Source: Apostichopus japonicus (Eukaryota > Echinodermata > Holothuroidea > Aspidochirotida > Stichopodidae). Taken from it: a DNA stretch of 64,000 bases. Positions 26,063 to 41,170 of the stretch are shown piece after piece. Within the stretch, counting starts at the first letter, position 1, and every line of letters begins with the position of its first letter. The stretch covers positions 3,742,001-3,806,000 of the forward strand of contig NC_092569.1 of NCBI RefSeq assembly GCF_037975245.1. The letters run 5' to 3'. The notes beneath the pieces are model-generated. The model saw nothing but the letters and a program-made list of their open reading frames with translations. It was not told the DNA's origin and made no database searches. The translations under genes were made by a program, and so were the position numbers.

Positions 26063-29049
26063 CCGTATACGTCACTCTACACGTGACCCTGCACTGACGT
26101 TACTGACGGAGATTGAGGGACGCCCTGCAGGTCGGAAATCGTTAACGAAAATTGTTACATGGTTGATTTCTCCGCATGTCCAAATAAGGGAGCAAATTAT
26201 GACTGTTTCCCATATCGTGCAAACTTTTAGTATTAGTCACTACGTAAGCGAATTGTATATATCTCGGTGTTACATATTCAATTGTATTGGCGCTGGAAAT
26301 CTTCCGTTGCTATGGGTACGACAGAATCCATGTAGTGGTATGATATTATATTTCATCCATTTCTTTAAGCGTTTCATGAACCATTCATATTCTATTTGTT
26401 TGTACGGTATATGATTGATTTACCTATACAGTGGAAGAATCCGTGATAAAAGATTAGGTTACACAAACCGCTCAAGTTACAGCTAACGTAAACAAAAGCC
26501 TCGCAGATTAATCTCTTACATTTGTCAATTGTTTTGAAAAAGTATAAATATATCTAAGAAATAATATGAAAGACGTCTAACATAAACATACTTCACAAAA
26601 AATGTAATTAACATTCTATCATATGTGTTTAAGGTTTTTAGATTATGATTTGGGAATGATAAATGTTCATTGTATTTGACCGGTAATATAGGCAGGCCTA
26701 TACCGTCATAATGTAAATATTTCACCTTTGCAAGGTTTGGGTGGTAAGACTACAGTTATATGAGTTCAATTCCGAAAGTCAACGCCACCTTTGTTAGTTC
26801 TGTGACAACACAGAAGACAAATACAAGACGGTGGTGATATTGATTAAATCGCCTAGTTTGTCTTATAACTGTTACGGTGCCATCTCAACTGGCACTATAT
26901 TCCTGTTAAGTAAAGCTCATACATACACACATACATACACACATACATACTAACGTTAACTGCATTACTCGATATGAAAGTTAACAAGTGACCAACATTG
27001 CTAATAGATTTTTATCATATAGAATAGCTAGATCAACTAAACCATTAATTGCAATACTAACTTAACGTGTGAATAATGGCAATTATAAGTCAAGTATAAG
27101 TGACTGCTGGTTTGTGAACACCTTGTAAGAACAAAAATAACGGTTTATTTTTATGCGCAAGGGAAATATATATGTCAACTGCATTTTTTTTAAGTCAACA
27201 TCGCATGACTCATGGCATGACACGTTTGTCTAAACGTGGCAGGGATCATTGTACCCAACTGTATACTGAAAAGTAAAAATGGTTAAAATGGATGGCAGTG
27301 AACTGTACGACCCGAGTGTCTTTCAATTGCTTGCAAAGCATATATCTCTATGGCCCTCTGTTTGCGCAATCCAGTCATTTTGAACACTAAACTGAGAAGT
27401 AACCGGAAGATACTAATTGGGCAATAGATATGCTTGCACACGTTTCAAGTATCAGGATGGTTAACTTGAGAAATTGACTGACATTTGTTTGGCCTCTTCT
27501 CGAGAATACTTCTCTATAGGGAAGGTTTCTCAAGTTTAAAAAAAGAAGCATTTTGTGGGATCCTATAGGGTTAAAACATATCTGCTGATCATTTTTTAAT
27601 CACATTTCTGCGATTTATATTTACGACATAACGACATCTCTACATTAAAGTTTTTTTTTCTTCGAATACATTTTGGTTATTTTGATGACATCATAATATC
27701 GGACAGAATGAATAGAGTTTTTTTAATTACCCAACTCTGAACACTTTCTGCTGTAAAAATCGGGCCTTGCCTTGCTTTACGTGACCCTTCCAACAGGAAA
27801 CTAAACGTCTCCGCCAAATGGCATTTCAAACACAAATCAGATCTCCACAGAAAACCTAGACAACCCGTAAAGATCCCCACGCCCTTATCCCCTGCCCTAA
27901 TCCCCCGCCCTAATCCCCGCCCACAATTCCCATTCGCCTAATCCTATAATGCCATCTAGATAAGAAGAGTCCACCCGCTGGCCAATCAATGTTTAACATT
28001 TTACATTCAATGTATATTACAAAAGCGCCGTTGGGGGTAGAGTGCGGGGGTGGGGGGACCACCGGAAGCTGTTTCAGTTTGTTAGCTTATGGAAACATGC
28101 ATGGGAAATGTTAACATCCATGCATATCGGGTAGGAACAGTATGGCTTTATCACTCTTAAACACACTAGTGTAAGACCACGCTGAATTCGTCTCTAAGTT
28201 TGAGACCAAGATTACAGCGATTTGAGACCGACTTTTGATCTTCACTTGGGGTGGGACACATCTACCCCCCCATCCCCTCCCCCCCCCCCACATATACAAA
28301 CACGTATACAGCCCATTGGATGTACTGCCGATCGCCGAGCAATACATGACATGTAGTTATAGAGTGATGTTTTTGTTTTTGCTTAAATCTTATCTTATGA
28401 CACGTAGTTCCCTGTCTGTTCTACACCAGGACAGTAATGTGATACGCCTAGAAAATGCTGTAAATTCATCTATGCCAATTTCTGGCGTTTAGTCAATACC
28501 TTAGCTTGCCGCCGAGCATAAAAAAGTCCCAGAACGTGTCACTTTTTAATGCAATTCGTCTGCTCTTATAAAGGAAAGAAAAAAAGTAGCATGTTCTATT
28601 CGAGTACGGGGGTTAAATTTTACATAATTTAAAACGCAAATTACATACATAATTTATGTAAACGTATGTAAAATAAAATAAACATTCAACTCATAGTTAA
28701 AAAAAACATTAACGTATGGATACAGCCCACGGTGTAGGAACATGCATCGTATGTACATTAAAACAGTTTTTGCCCTTCTTTCGTCAGGTTTTCCCAAACT
28801 GCCAAGCTTTATTGGCTCTCATTTTTTTTAATTTTTTTTTTATCAGATACGTTGTTTGAACTAACAACTTTCTTTGGAAATCACAGGAGCTTCACAATGT
28901 AAATGATAATAAAAATAAGAACAATGTCAATGAATGTATGTATGACAAGAAGATTTACTTAAATTTAAGGAATTTACGTCAGTTTAAATGATGATGTTTA
29001 CACCGGAATGTGTTATATATACTTAAATATGTTATGATTGGTATATAAG
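26058..29049. other. Intergenic, no gene seen
   Basis: Three kilobases without a supported gene. It holds a short acatacac microsatellite (about 26921-26950), three gccctaatcccc units (about 27893-27922; not a telomere repeat) and a poly-C run at about 28283-28290. Confidence 0.55.
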
Positions 29050-30110
29050 CTGTAAGGAACTGGTATTTTTTAAGGTGCTACGAAAGCATACTTCATGAAC
29101 TATGAAGATGGTACGAGCATACCATCAATGAGCATGCTATAAGTATGAACTCTACGGAATCCATATGTATTCTAAGACTTAACTATATACACCATCAATG
29201 AGGATGTTAGGAAAGCATACTACACCATCCACGGTGATACTACGTAAGCATACTTCGCATTCCATGTGGAAGCTATAGGTAAGCATACTGCACTATCCGT
29301 GAGAATGGTTTTAATATGCTGCGTTATCTATGAGGACGTTACGAAAGCATAACACACTATCCAAGGTGGTGCTACGAAAGCATACTACACCATCCATAAT
29401 GGTGCAACGTAACCATACTTCGCATTCCATGTGGATGCTACTAAAGCATACTGCACCATCCGTGAGGAGTTTAAAACATGTTGCGTTACTGACGAGGACG
29501 ATATGAAAAAATACTACACCATCCATAATGGTGCTACTAAAGCATACTGCACCATCCGTGAAGATGTTAAAATAAATGCTGCGTTATTTACGAGGACGTT
29601 AAGAAAGCATAATACACCATCCATACTGGTGCTACGAAAGCATAATTCACATACCATGCGGTTGCTACGTAAGCATACTCGCCTTCCGCCAGTGAGGATT
29701 TTAAGAACATGCTGCGTTACCTAGGAGGACGTTACGAAAGCATAGTACACCATCCACGATGGTACTACGAAACCGTCCTTCAAATACCATGCGGTTGCTA
29801 CGTAAGCATACTGCACCATCCGTCAGTGAGGATTTTAAGAACATGCTGCGTTAGCTAGGAAGACATTTACGAAAGCATACTGCAATCGCAATGAAAATTA
29901 TACTAGCCCACCACACCATCCACGGGAATGTTAATAAGAATATAAATTTCGACAGCATACTGCATATTCTTGGATGATGTTAATAGTATATTACACCATC
30001 AATGAGTATGATATATGAAAGCATTCCTCACCGTCCTATCCCATCGTTATGAGCCAACTTCACAATCCACGGAAATGCTTACGTAAACATTCTTTACAAA
30101 TTTGATATGA
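29050..30110 (+). repeat. Degenerate minisatellite (ctacgaaagcatactacaccatccatg)
   Basis: Units of about 32-40 bp built on gctacgaaagcatact(g/a)caccatcc(g/a)tgaggatg. A higher-order unit of about 150 bp with the marker aagaacatgctgcgtta(c)ctaggaggacgtta recurs near 29472, 29575, 29705 and 29840. Edges are degenerate. Short open frames within it are by-products. Confidence 0.85.
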
Positions 30111-30549
30111 CGAAAGAACACCCTTAATACTTCAGAAGACCATGTTTCCTACTTTTACAGAATTATTCATGTAATAACCGAAGCCGTCAATATGGTTTAC
30201 AGTTTATAATTATTTGCTAGTATCGAGATACCCAACCGATTCATCTTTCGAATGAGATTCTGATTGGATTTGTCAAAAAAGTAAATGGAAGATGTTCATT
30301 ACGTTAAACTTCACGCAATTGAAATTGTCAAAAGATTTAATCTAATACTTTATTCATAATAACACTCCTGTTTTTGAGGTATTTTATGTTTTTTTGTGTG
30401 CTTGTTCTCCTTCCCTGAAGTGTTATTCATTTAAAGAAACGAGATTGTTAAATGTCAAAGCTACATATTAAAAGTGAGTTGAGCTAGCTATAGGTAGGAT
30501 AGTAGTACCAACGAGATTAAAATTGTTGGAGCCATGTTCTAATTTCGAC
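30111..30549. other. Intergenic, nothing seen
   Basis: AT-rich sequence between two repeat arrays, with no open frame of note. Confidence 0.5.
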
Positions 30550-30636
30550 AGTATTGTGATGACGATGACGATGTGAACGGTGACGATGATGAAGATGGCG
30601 ATGACGACAACGTATTAATATATCGTTAATATGTAA

Positions 30637-30694
<58 letters not shown>

Positions 30695-30925
30695 CGATGA
30701 CGATGACGACGACGACGATGATGACGACGACGACGACGACGATATATAACGATGATGACGCTGACGACGACGCTGACGACGACGACGATGAAGACGATGA
30801 TGACGACGCTGACGACGACGCTGACGACGATGATGACGATGATATATGACGACGATAGACGACGATGACGGCGACGACGACGATGATGGTGACGATGACG
30901 ACAACGATGACGATATTAATCTATC
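30550..30925 (+). repeat. (GAT/GAC)n trinucleotide array
   Basis: GATGAC-type triplets with two or three gatatat interruptions. Poly-D, poly-M and poly-S frames come from it. The two halves share gatgacgctgacgacgacgctgacgac blocks, which suggests internal duplication. Confidence 0.95.
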
Positions 30926-31875
30926 GTAATAGTCATAACTGGCCGGTATTATGTCCCATCCTGTGCTCAAAATCTGATCATTGCGAGAAAAAAAGGTTTG
31001 ACTCATTGCTACACGTTGAATGTTTTCCTGCAAGAAAACATTACTGGAGACAAGGCCCCACAATACTAAAAGACCCCCCCCCCCAGAAATAAAAAACATA
31101 CGCATCATATACATAGAAAAGCAAAGAATGACGAGAGTTCGAAAGGTTTTGCGTCTTTAGGACATACGTAACCTTCCTCAACATGTAATTACATGTTTAA
31201 CTCAAACGTCCAAGGTGACTCCTTTTCTGTTGCTTCGCGCGTTGGCCTTTTCTTGGCGCCAAACTGATTGTGTCGAGCGATACATGATCTGCGTTTCATT
31301 TAAAACTCAACTTTAGATTAGGCGGTGTTCCCGAGGGTTCCTTTCTCTCAAAACATGCTAATGCTTTCATCAACTCGCTACGCGCTTTTCTTACGTATTG
31401 TTTCACATGCTCATCTTCTGTTACACTTCAAAAAAAGAAAGAAAATAAAAAAGAAATTGCGAATGTTTTCCCTTAAACCTTTCGTGTATCTCCATACAGC
31501 TTTGTCGTAAGATTAAACTAAAACAATACTGCGTGAGGGGATAAGTACAGCGTTGCCGATGAATAACATTGGCCTCACGTTATACCACAACATATACGAA
31601 ATAATAATGAGATTCCAACGTAGTGATATAAACACATTACTGAAAGGTTATTTCAGTCTACGGGCGAAGTATCTCTTAAATGATTTATTTTATTGTATAT
31701 ATATTTCCATCATTTATTTATTTGAACAAACTGGTTGTGACGACTTCATTATTGAATCATCACTACCTTTCCTGCTGGGATTCACTGCTTTTTGTTTTAC
31801 ATTGTCGTGCTGAGGACGAAGTTACGTCACGTAGTGTATACATGCTAAGATCAAAATGGCCTAAATTATTAACAT
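30926..31875. other. Intergenic, nothing seen
   Basis: A poly-C run lies at about 31074-31084. Short overlapping open frames at 31325-31813 have no recognised motif. Confidence 0.5.
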
Positions 31876-31885
31876 TATATGTATG

Positions 31886-31932
<47 letters not shown>

Positions 31933-31953
31933 CATATATGTGTATATATATAT
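31876..31953. repeat. AT-dinucleotide microsatellite
   Basis: Imperfect (AT)n with GTATGTATATGT at the left edge. Confidence 0.9.
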
Positions 31954-32357
31954 GTTGTTTGTATTTCCATTGGTTTCAAACCAACTCAAAACCTGTTCAT
32001 AAATGGTATACTGTATGTGTGTGGTTTCTTATTAGTATGCTTCATGTTGACGTTGTTATACAGAAGAATTGTTTTATACCTTACATCTATGAATTAAAGT
32101 CCTACATAGCTTTGGTTTATGGAAGCAATCGAGCGCATTGACATAATATTGTCCCCCTTGAAAACATCTCGTATAATATGTGCATATTCCTGTACACTTC
32201 AAGTCGTATCAATAAACAAGCGATAGTATAAAACGTCAAACTGTGTCCTAGTTTTTAGTTGAGCAATATTTGATACAAGCAATAAGGAGGAAGTAGTATC
32301 GTGTACAGAATTACAATGAATAATAGTAAGATAACATAATTTATGAAATATGCATAG
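31954..32357. other. Spacer between AT tracts
   Basis: AT-rich sequence. The open frame crossing it (31680-32141) is partly AT-repeat and has no recognised motif. Confidence 0.5.
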
Positions 32358-34854
<2,497 letters not shown>

Positions 34855-34855
<1 letters not shown>

Positions 34856-36248
34856 TTTACCAACCGTCGTAAAGATTGTTTTTAATTTTACAATTTATCT
34901 CGTCTACTTCATGAATATTCATAAAGTACTTAAAAAACTGTCTTTGCTCCGTATGACGTTGTAGATGAAACATATTAAAAGATGATTTAATCATCAAAAA
35001 TATGATAAACACAAAACCGCGGTTTATTGATTGGGTTTGCTTAGCTGATGCACTCAAAGTGAAGGGCGTTTGTAATTTTAGGAGTAACGTTCGGAGTGAT
35101 TTCATAAATTTGATATAAAAAAAAAAACGAAACCTTCCCCAATGGATGTATAGTCACGAGTGTTATCAAAAAGACATTATATACAGGTGGGAAACTGCAT
35201 CTAATAAGATAGATATTAAAAGAGATAAAACACACTACTTGTATCAAGCGTCTGCATCATTTGCTGCTGGTTCAGATTACAAGCTCAAAATTCTCTTTTT
35301 CTGTATTTCTCATCGTATTAAGTTTATAAATGGAAAATGTATGTTTATTTACATACCACATATATGCATTTAGAATCATTATACGTCAGTGCATTGATTT
35401 ACACATTAAAATGTAGCAGTCCAGCTGAGGTCTTTCAAAATTAACGATAGAATAACCCCCGAAATAGATGAAACAGCACTTCACCAAAGAATATACACAC
35501 CTGAAAAAAAGGGGGAGGGGGAATAACAGGTTGAAAGAAAATGACATTTGAAACTTACCAAAAGCTCCCAAACTTGTTTAACAGTACTGGTTGTAACGTC
35601 ACAGATTCACTTGGTCTAGCAACATCACAAATTATGCTATTTCCAGTATCGCTGGGATCCGCGGCTTCCAATAACAAAAAAAGGACCCTCCTTCCTGGCC
35701 ATTACAGTGTAACAAAAGTTCCGTCCATCTACCTGGTTAACGTTAAATGTAGTAAAATTAAAACAGCTAAACATGTAATACTTAGTACTGTGACTTAGGG
35801 TTAGGAAAGTCAAGTTAAGTTAACTTTCAAAAGAAGGGAAAATAATTATCGATGTTTTAAGCCCATACGGAAATGTTATCAATAGGATTTGAAAGGCTTA
35901 CTAACTTTTAATTCAAATGACCCTCTGCTAATCTGCGAATAAGTCAACTTTCGACATAAAGGGTGGATAAAAAACAGTTTAAAGTGTTAATCCGTGTACG
36001 GAATTTTTAGTGGAATGGCCAACAACCAAAATCCTTCTTTAGAGTGTTGGAAGTTTTCTCTATGGGGTACGTGGTCCAATGAGGTTGAACAAACTTGGAT
36101 GCAAGGTGAATGTGACGTCACAACCATGTTAATCTTAACAACAACCAAAAAAATTGGGGGAAGGTGGGGGGGGGGGGGGGCTTGTGTTAGGCAGAATTTA
36201 TGTTTGCTGTAATAAATATTTGACTGACTTTCATGAAAAACTGTTTTA
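34855..36248. other. Intergenic, no gene seen
   Basis: No motif in the short open frames. A TGACGTCA octamer is at 36113-36120 and a poly-G run at about 36165-36180. Confidence 0.55.
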
Positions 36249-36378
36249 CAATGGACTATCGTTAAATGGATGTGTGCCGAGAGATTGGCTTCGGTCAGCT
36301 TGCGAGTCTACAAGCCTCCATGGCTTCTTTCGCGAGTTCCTGCTTCCGGGAAGATCACATATACATACATCCCTGTAA
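36249..36378 (+). mobile_element. 5'-truncated SINE/LINE tail (copy 1)
   Basis: It shares with 52430-52560 the ordered blocks atggac...gttaaat, cttcggtcagcttgc, atggcttctt(t)(c)gcgag, ttcctgcttccgggaagatc and a short catacata tail. The tRNA-like head present at the other copy is absent here, as expected for 5' truncation. Confidence 0.65.
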
Positions 36379-36657
36379 AGAGTATATAATATTTCTTCGG
36401 TTAAGACTTGGGAGACAATAGCTGTTACAATAGTTAATATTGTAAGGTGTTCATTAGGTCTCCGCTCTCACACCTACACCCCCCCCCCCCCCCTGCGATT
36501 ACAAGATATCTTACAGGATAGTCAATATTAACGTATTTTATTTAATTTCTTATCTTAAATAAAACTGGGGTATGGTGGTCCTTGTTATATAGTTAACTGT
36601 TGGATTGATGTCACAATAGCTACTTAGTTAGATCGACGACTTGTTGTGTAAAGTCAG
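36379..36657. other. Intergenic spacer
   Basis: A poly-C run lies at about 36480-36494. Nothing else. Confidence 0.5.
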
Positions 36658-37120
36658 CAGGGATGTGCCCACACTGGGCGGCACTGTGCGGCCCTGCTGC
36701 CCAGCACTAAAAATTACCGCCCAGCACTGTCTTAAAAATCGTGAATCCCGCCCAGCACTATATGTTCATCTAAAATCCCGACATTCCTAACAATATATTC
36801 AACATAAATTGGGCTTAGTCTATGCCAAAATTATACAGACTAATAATGTATCAGTTACGCATGCGGGAAACATTACTTACGGCTCTCAATCGGTCCCTTG
36901 TAAAATCTCTTTGAAACAAACTAATTACTTTTACCAGGTACGTAATATATTTCACTAAAAAAAATTAAAAATGTAAACTGTTAGCCAAACTATAGTGTAT
37001 TTGCTTAAAAAGCTACACAAGTGCCAGCATTTGGCATCTGAGCACCTTCAAAAATAGACCCCTCCCCCAGGACGGCGATCAGTATACCCGGCACTCAGGA
37101 AGTCCTGGGCACATCCCTTG
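36658..37120. mobile_element. hAT-like non-autonomous element (CAGGGATGTGCCCA ends)
   Basis: The left end is CAGGGATGTGCCCA and the right end TCCTGGGCACATCCCTTG, inverted copies with one extra T. Subterminal gcccagcactg and cggcactc words occur on both sides. The flanks share only tcag, so no clean 8-bp duplication remains. The block at 37055-37079 (tagacccctcccccaggacg...) also occurs inside the hAT-like element at 63445-63469. No coding capacity. Confidence 0.65.
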
Positions 37121-37384
37121 TCAGTCTAACAAGTTGAATGTCAAACTAACGATTAAGCATATGCGATTATAAGTCTCCTGTGGAGTAGTAAAATACCCAC
37201 TTTTGGTTTACATTCATAACTGATTATATCAATCATACTTACCACGGCAGAGAAATTAAAATCATAAGATTCGTGAAATATTTCAATCGTATCCAGCCAA
37301 AGAGCGACAACAGTTTATGACGCTCGCGATAGAAATCCGATAGTCCTGTGGTAGCAGTGTACTGACTGGCTCAGGGAACTTCCC

Positions 37385-38262
37385 AATCTTATGACAGTGG
37401 TGGTAATGATGGTATGAGCGGTGGCAGTCGCAGTCGTGATTGGTGTTCGGGGTTTGGTAGTAGAGGTATAATGAGTATTTATGGTGTTAGCAGATGGAAT
37501 TACAATGGTTAGCAGTAGTGACTCTTATTATCGTGGTGTAAGTGGCGGTGGGGCTGGTTGTGTGTGGTGTTAATTGTGGCGGAACCGGGTTTAGGTTGTG
37601 TTAGTTGTGATCGAAGTACTGACGTGATGGTAGCCTTGATTATTGTGTTATTAGTAATAGTACCGAGTATTGTGGTGTTAGTAGCGGTGTTACTGAGTAT
37701 TGTGGTGTTAGTAGTAGTGGTACTGACTATCGTCGATGCCATTGGTGGTGATACTGGTTTTGACTGTGTTAGTAGTAGATGAACTTTGTATTGTGGTGTT
37801 AGTAGCGACGGTGCTGAGTACGTGTGGTGTTCGCGGAACCGGGTTTGGTTGTGTTAGTAGTGGTAGTAGTGTTGACTACCGTCGTGGTAGAACTGAGTAT
37901 TGTGGTGTTAGTAGTATTGTTACTGAGTATTGTGGTGTTAGTAGTAGTGGTACTGACTATCAGCGATGCCATTGGTGGTGATACTGGTTTTGATGGTGTT
38001 AGTAGTAGAGGAACTTTATATTGTGGTGTTAATGGCGGTAGTGCTGGGTAGTAATGGTGTTAATGGTTGTAGTACTGTGTACTGGTGGTGTTCGTGGTGG
38101 TAGTGGTAAAGTGTTATATTGAAGTATTAGTGGCGGTAGTACTGATTATTGTGGTGTTAGTGGCGATGCTGCTGGGTGTTGGTTGTGATGGTGTTGATAG
38201 TACTGGGTATATGTGGTGTAAGTGGTGGTGTTATTAGTGATGATGGTGGACACGTTAAAAGA
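37385..38262 (+). repeat. Degenerate minisatellite (tattgtggtgttagtagtagtggtactgag)
   Basis: Units of 27-30 bp. A longer block (gtactgactatc...gatgccattggtggtgatactggtttga) recurs at about 37722 and 37960, so there is a higher-order period of about 238 bp. V-rich open frames here are repeat translations. Confidence 0.85.
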
Positions 38263-39709
38263 TGTTGAAGGCGTTTAAATTAAATAAAATAGTTTGTTTT
38301 TTGACTGCGCACGTCAGAGGAAGGTTGGAACCTTCGATCAACCGAAATCGATTATGTGCATATTAACAATACGCATAAAACTTATTTATCCTTAATTCAT
38401 AAAAAAAAAAAAATGTTTGGCAAAATGATGAAACATGGTTCCATTCATGCGTTGTTTATTTTTTTGTAAATATGTATATAAATATTTTTCTCGAGCTAAA
38501 AGGATGCGTGAGTGTGCTGCAATCTCCGTTGTAATGTTTATTCATTTCCAAGCTTGAATATTTATGATTCAATGTAAAGTACTGTAGAGAAGAATATCTG
38601 TGCGTTGATTGGATAATCATGAGCCAATTTAACTCTTTTCAAACTCTAAAAAGAAAGAATAAAACAACTACTACATTTTGACCTTCGCCTGTTCCTCAAA
38701 ATTGTAAAGATATTTAATGTGAAGGATAGACTATTGCCAACCAAAAAAAAAAAAAAAAAAACCGTAGCTAATTCGCCAGACCAAAAATTGGGAAAGACAA
38801 CCTTATCCGAGCAGAAAACGATATTGTCATTATTTATTTCATTCAATTTTATTACTTTTGAAATGATACCGAGGTTGTAGCTACTCAAAGGGATTCAGAT
38901 TTAAGTAAGTTCGATTGCTTATGAAAGCAATGAACCTTTCTATCAATTCCAAAAGGGAAAGATGACATGGCAAAAGGTTTTAGGCTAGAGAAATTAAAAT
39001 TGATTTTTTTCTTCTTCTTCTTTACCTTATCTGCAAAAGAATAAAGATAAGAAAGAGAAAAGAGAAAAAAGAGCTGCCCCTTAGGAAATTCTTTGACGCA
39101 ATAAATCTTGACAATAGCATTTTCTGTTTCTGTTTGGACCCGCCCCCTCAAGGTTATTAAGGGGTGTTTTTTCCCCTTTTGAGTGAGTGAGGTTCAATCG
39201 GATTTCTCCAGTGATCGAGGGACGAGTTTTTAAAGTGACATGATAGGATGACCAGATTTGTGAAGAAATAACACGTCGTCTACAAGTATACTTAAGACGG
39301 AGAATATATTCTTACAAACTTTGAGAACAGAACTTTTTCATTTTGAGCTTGAAGCAAAAACCAAAAAAAAAATAACAACTAAGCATCTAGCTTCTTTGAG
39401 AAACAGGATCCAAAGACTGAGGTTAATAGTTAGAAAATAGGGGCAGAAAGCAAAATTACATGTGGATATGCGTATGCGTATAATGCAGTCGTGGAATGTG
39501 GGAGTTTCAATTTCAGGATATTTATTTCCAGTATAAATATAAATAGTTATGAAAAGGACATAAACTATTCAAAAAGTAGATTACGAAAATTGAAGATGAA
39601 TTAGGAAAAAGTTCATTTAAACATAAAATTAAAATATGAATATTAGTATAGAAAATTAAATATTTAAAACACATTTACTGAATATTAAAATTAAAATAAA
39701 GGAGGAGCT
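38263..39709. other. Intergenic, nothing seen
   Basis: AT-rich sequence with A-runs at 38400-38413 and 38743-38761. Short minus-strand frames (38646-39151) show no motif. Confidence 0.55.
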
Positions 39710-39780
39710 GGTGGGTGGGTAGGTGGGTGGGTGGGTAGGTGGGTGGGTGGGTAGGTGGGTGGGTGTTGGGAGTGGGGGTA
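39710..39780 (+). repeat. (GGTGGGTGGGTA)n tract, G-quadruplex candidate
   Basis: Four 12-bp units of GGTGGGTGGGTA followed by GTTGGGAGTGGGGG. Many GGG runs separated by single T make parallel G-quadruplex formation on the plus strand likely on known sequence rules. Confidence 0.85.
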
Positions 39781-41170
39781 GGGTCATTGTACAAGATGTA
39801 AAGATGTGTATAGGCTTTTAATTAATCTAAAAGGAAAACTGCACAGCGTCTATGCATAATTCTATTATTAAACTGAAGGAATGTAGCCAGCGGACATCAT
39901 GAAGGGAACATATATGTCGGATGCATAACAACTGGAAGACATTTGTCAGATAAAGAGTTTTAGGTTTTACAGATTTTACACGGACGAATTTGACGGTCTC
40001 TGAGTGAGTCGTTATACATCTAATTGGGACATTAATGTCCGATATCGTTTTATTGCGCCTCAGATGTTACTTTTATGGACTGGAGGAAAATACTAAAAAG
40101 TGATCCGATTTGGATGGAAAAGAGTGATGAAATTTATACAAATTTAAGGTCTAAAAGGGTTTTTTTTCGGGGGGTGGGGGGAGCAGTAGTTGTAATTGTC
40201 GCTTCAGTATATTGACATACCTCTCATGACGTCATACTATCAATGACGTCATTCCCATCATGAGGTCAGCTTGAGGTACAAAAAAAGGCTGCATCAGTCG
40301 ATCGGTTCTGTAACCGCAAAAAGAAAAAAAAAAGGAATTTGATTCAAGAACATGTTAAACATGATATTTAATGGAATGTACCGGAATTAATTTATTATTG
40401 TGTTTGTAGGAATATATGTTAAATATGGCCGTTGGTCATCCTTAACAGGATTAACAAATGTTCTCAAGAGGATTTTATTCGTGTTTTGCCGTCCCTTGGA
40501 ATGAAACAAATTCAAAAAGGTAATATATATGACAAGGCATGTATGAATACCAAAGTTCCGCCTCAACCCCCCCCCCTCCCCACCCCCACACAAGCCTCGA
40601 CCACTCTGAGCAATTCCATACATTCATTTACATATGAGAAACTGATTTAAACAAGGAATTTTTTGGCAAAGTGGGTAAGCATGTTATTGTTGAAATGTCA
40701 CCACCAACTTAATGAAATGATTCCTGACATGTGATTTTTATTAAAATCTCTTATAAGCTATTATATCAAAACAGTAATAGCTGCTTCTCCAAGGCTTTTG
40801 AAACATTCAGCTGCTAAACTGAATGAAGAGCCTCTTATCTTCAATCTTAAGAACAACATGTACCTCCCCTCCGTGTCCTGTTTCCGTTAGATTTGGAGCA
40901 AGGCGTTGAGGCAGTAAAGCCTAGATCTATGTAAAAGGTTATATTTGAAAAAAGGGGACATCTCTGATCACGAAGATTTAAAATAATAAAATCAAGGAAA
41001 GGGACGTGTATCATTACAAAAAGACAAGAAAAAAAAAACTGTATTTTGCGATGAATTTAATGGTCAAGATTGATTTCAAATATATTTTGTTTTGACTTGA
41101 ATATTCTGTGTTCTTTTGTTAATGTAATATGCAAGAGCTATACTTGGGCACATATTTCAAATACTAAATA
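39781..41170. other. Intergenic, no gene seen
   Basis: It contains a G-run at 40166-40182, two perfect TGACGTCA octamers 17 bp apart start to start (40227-40234, 40244-40251) and a poly-C stretch at about 40567-40587. Confidence 0.55.

Noticed and set aside
27890-27925. Telomere-like CCCTAA units
   Set aside because: The period is 12 (gccctaatcccc) with only three units, not (CCCTAA)n.
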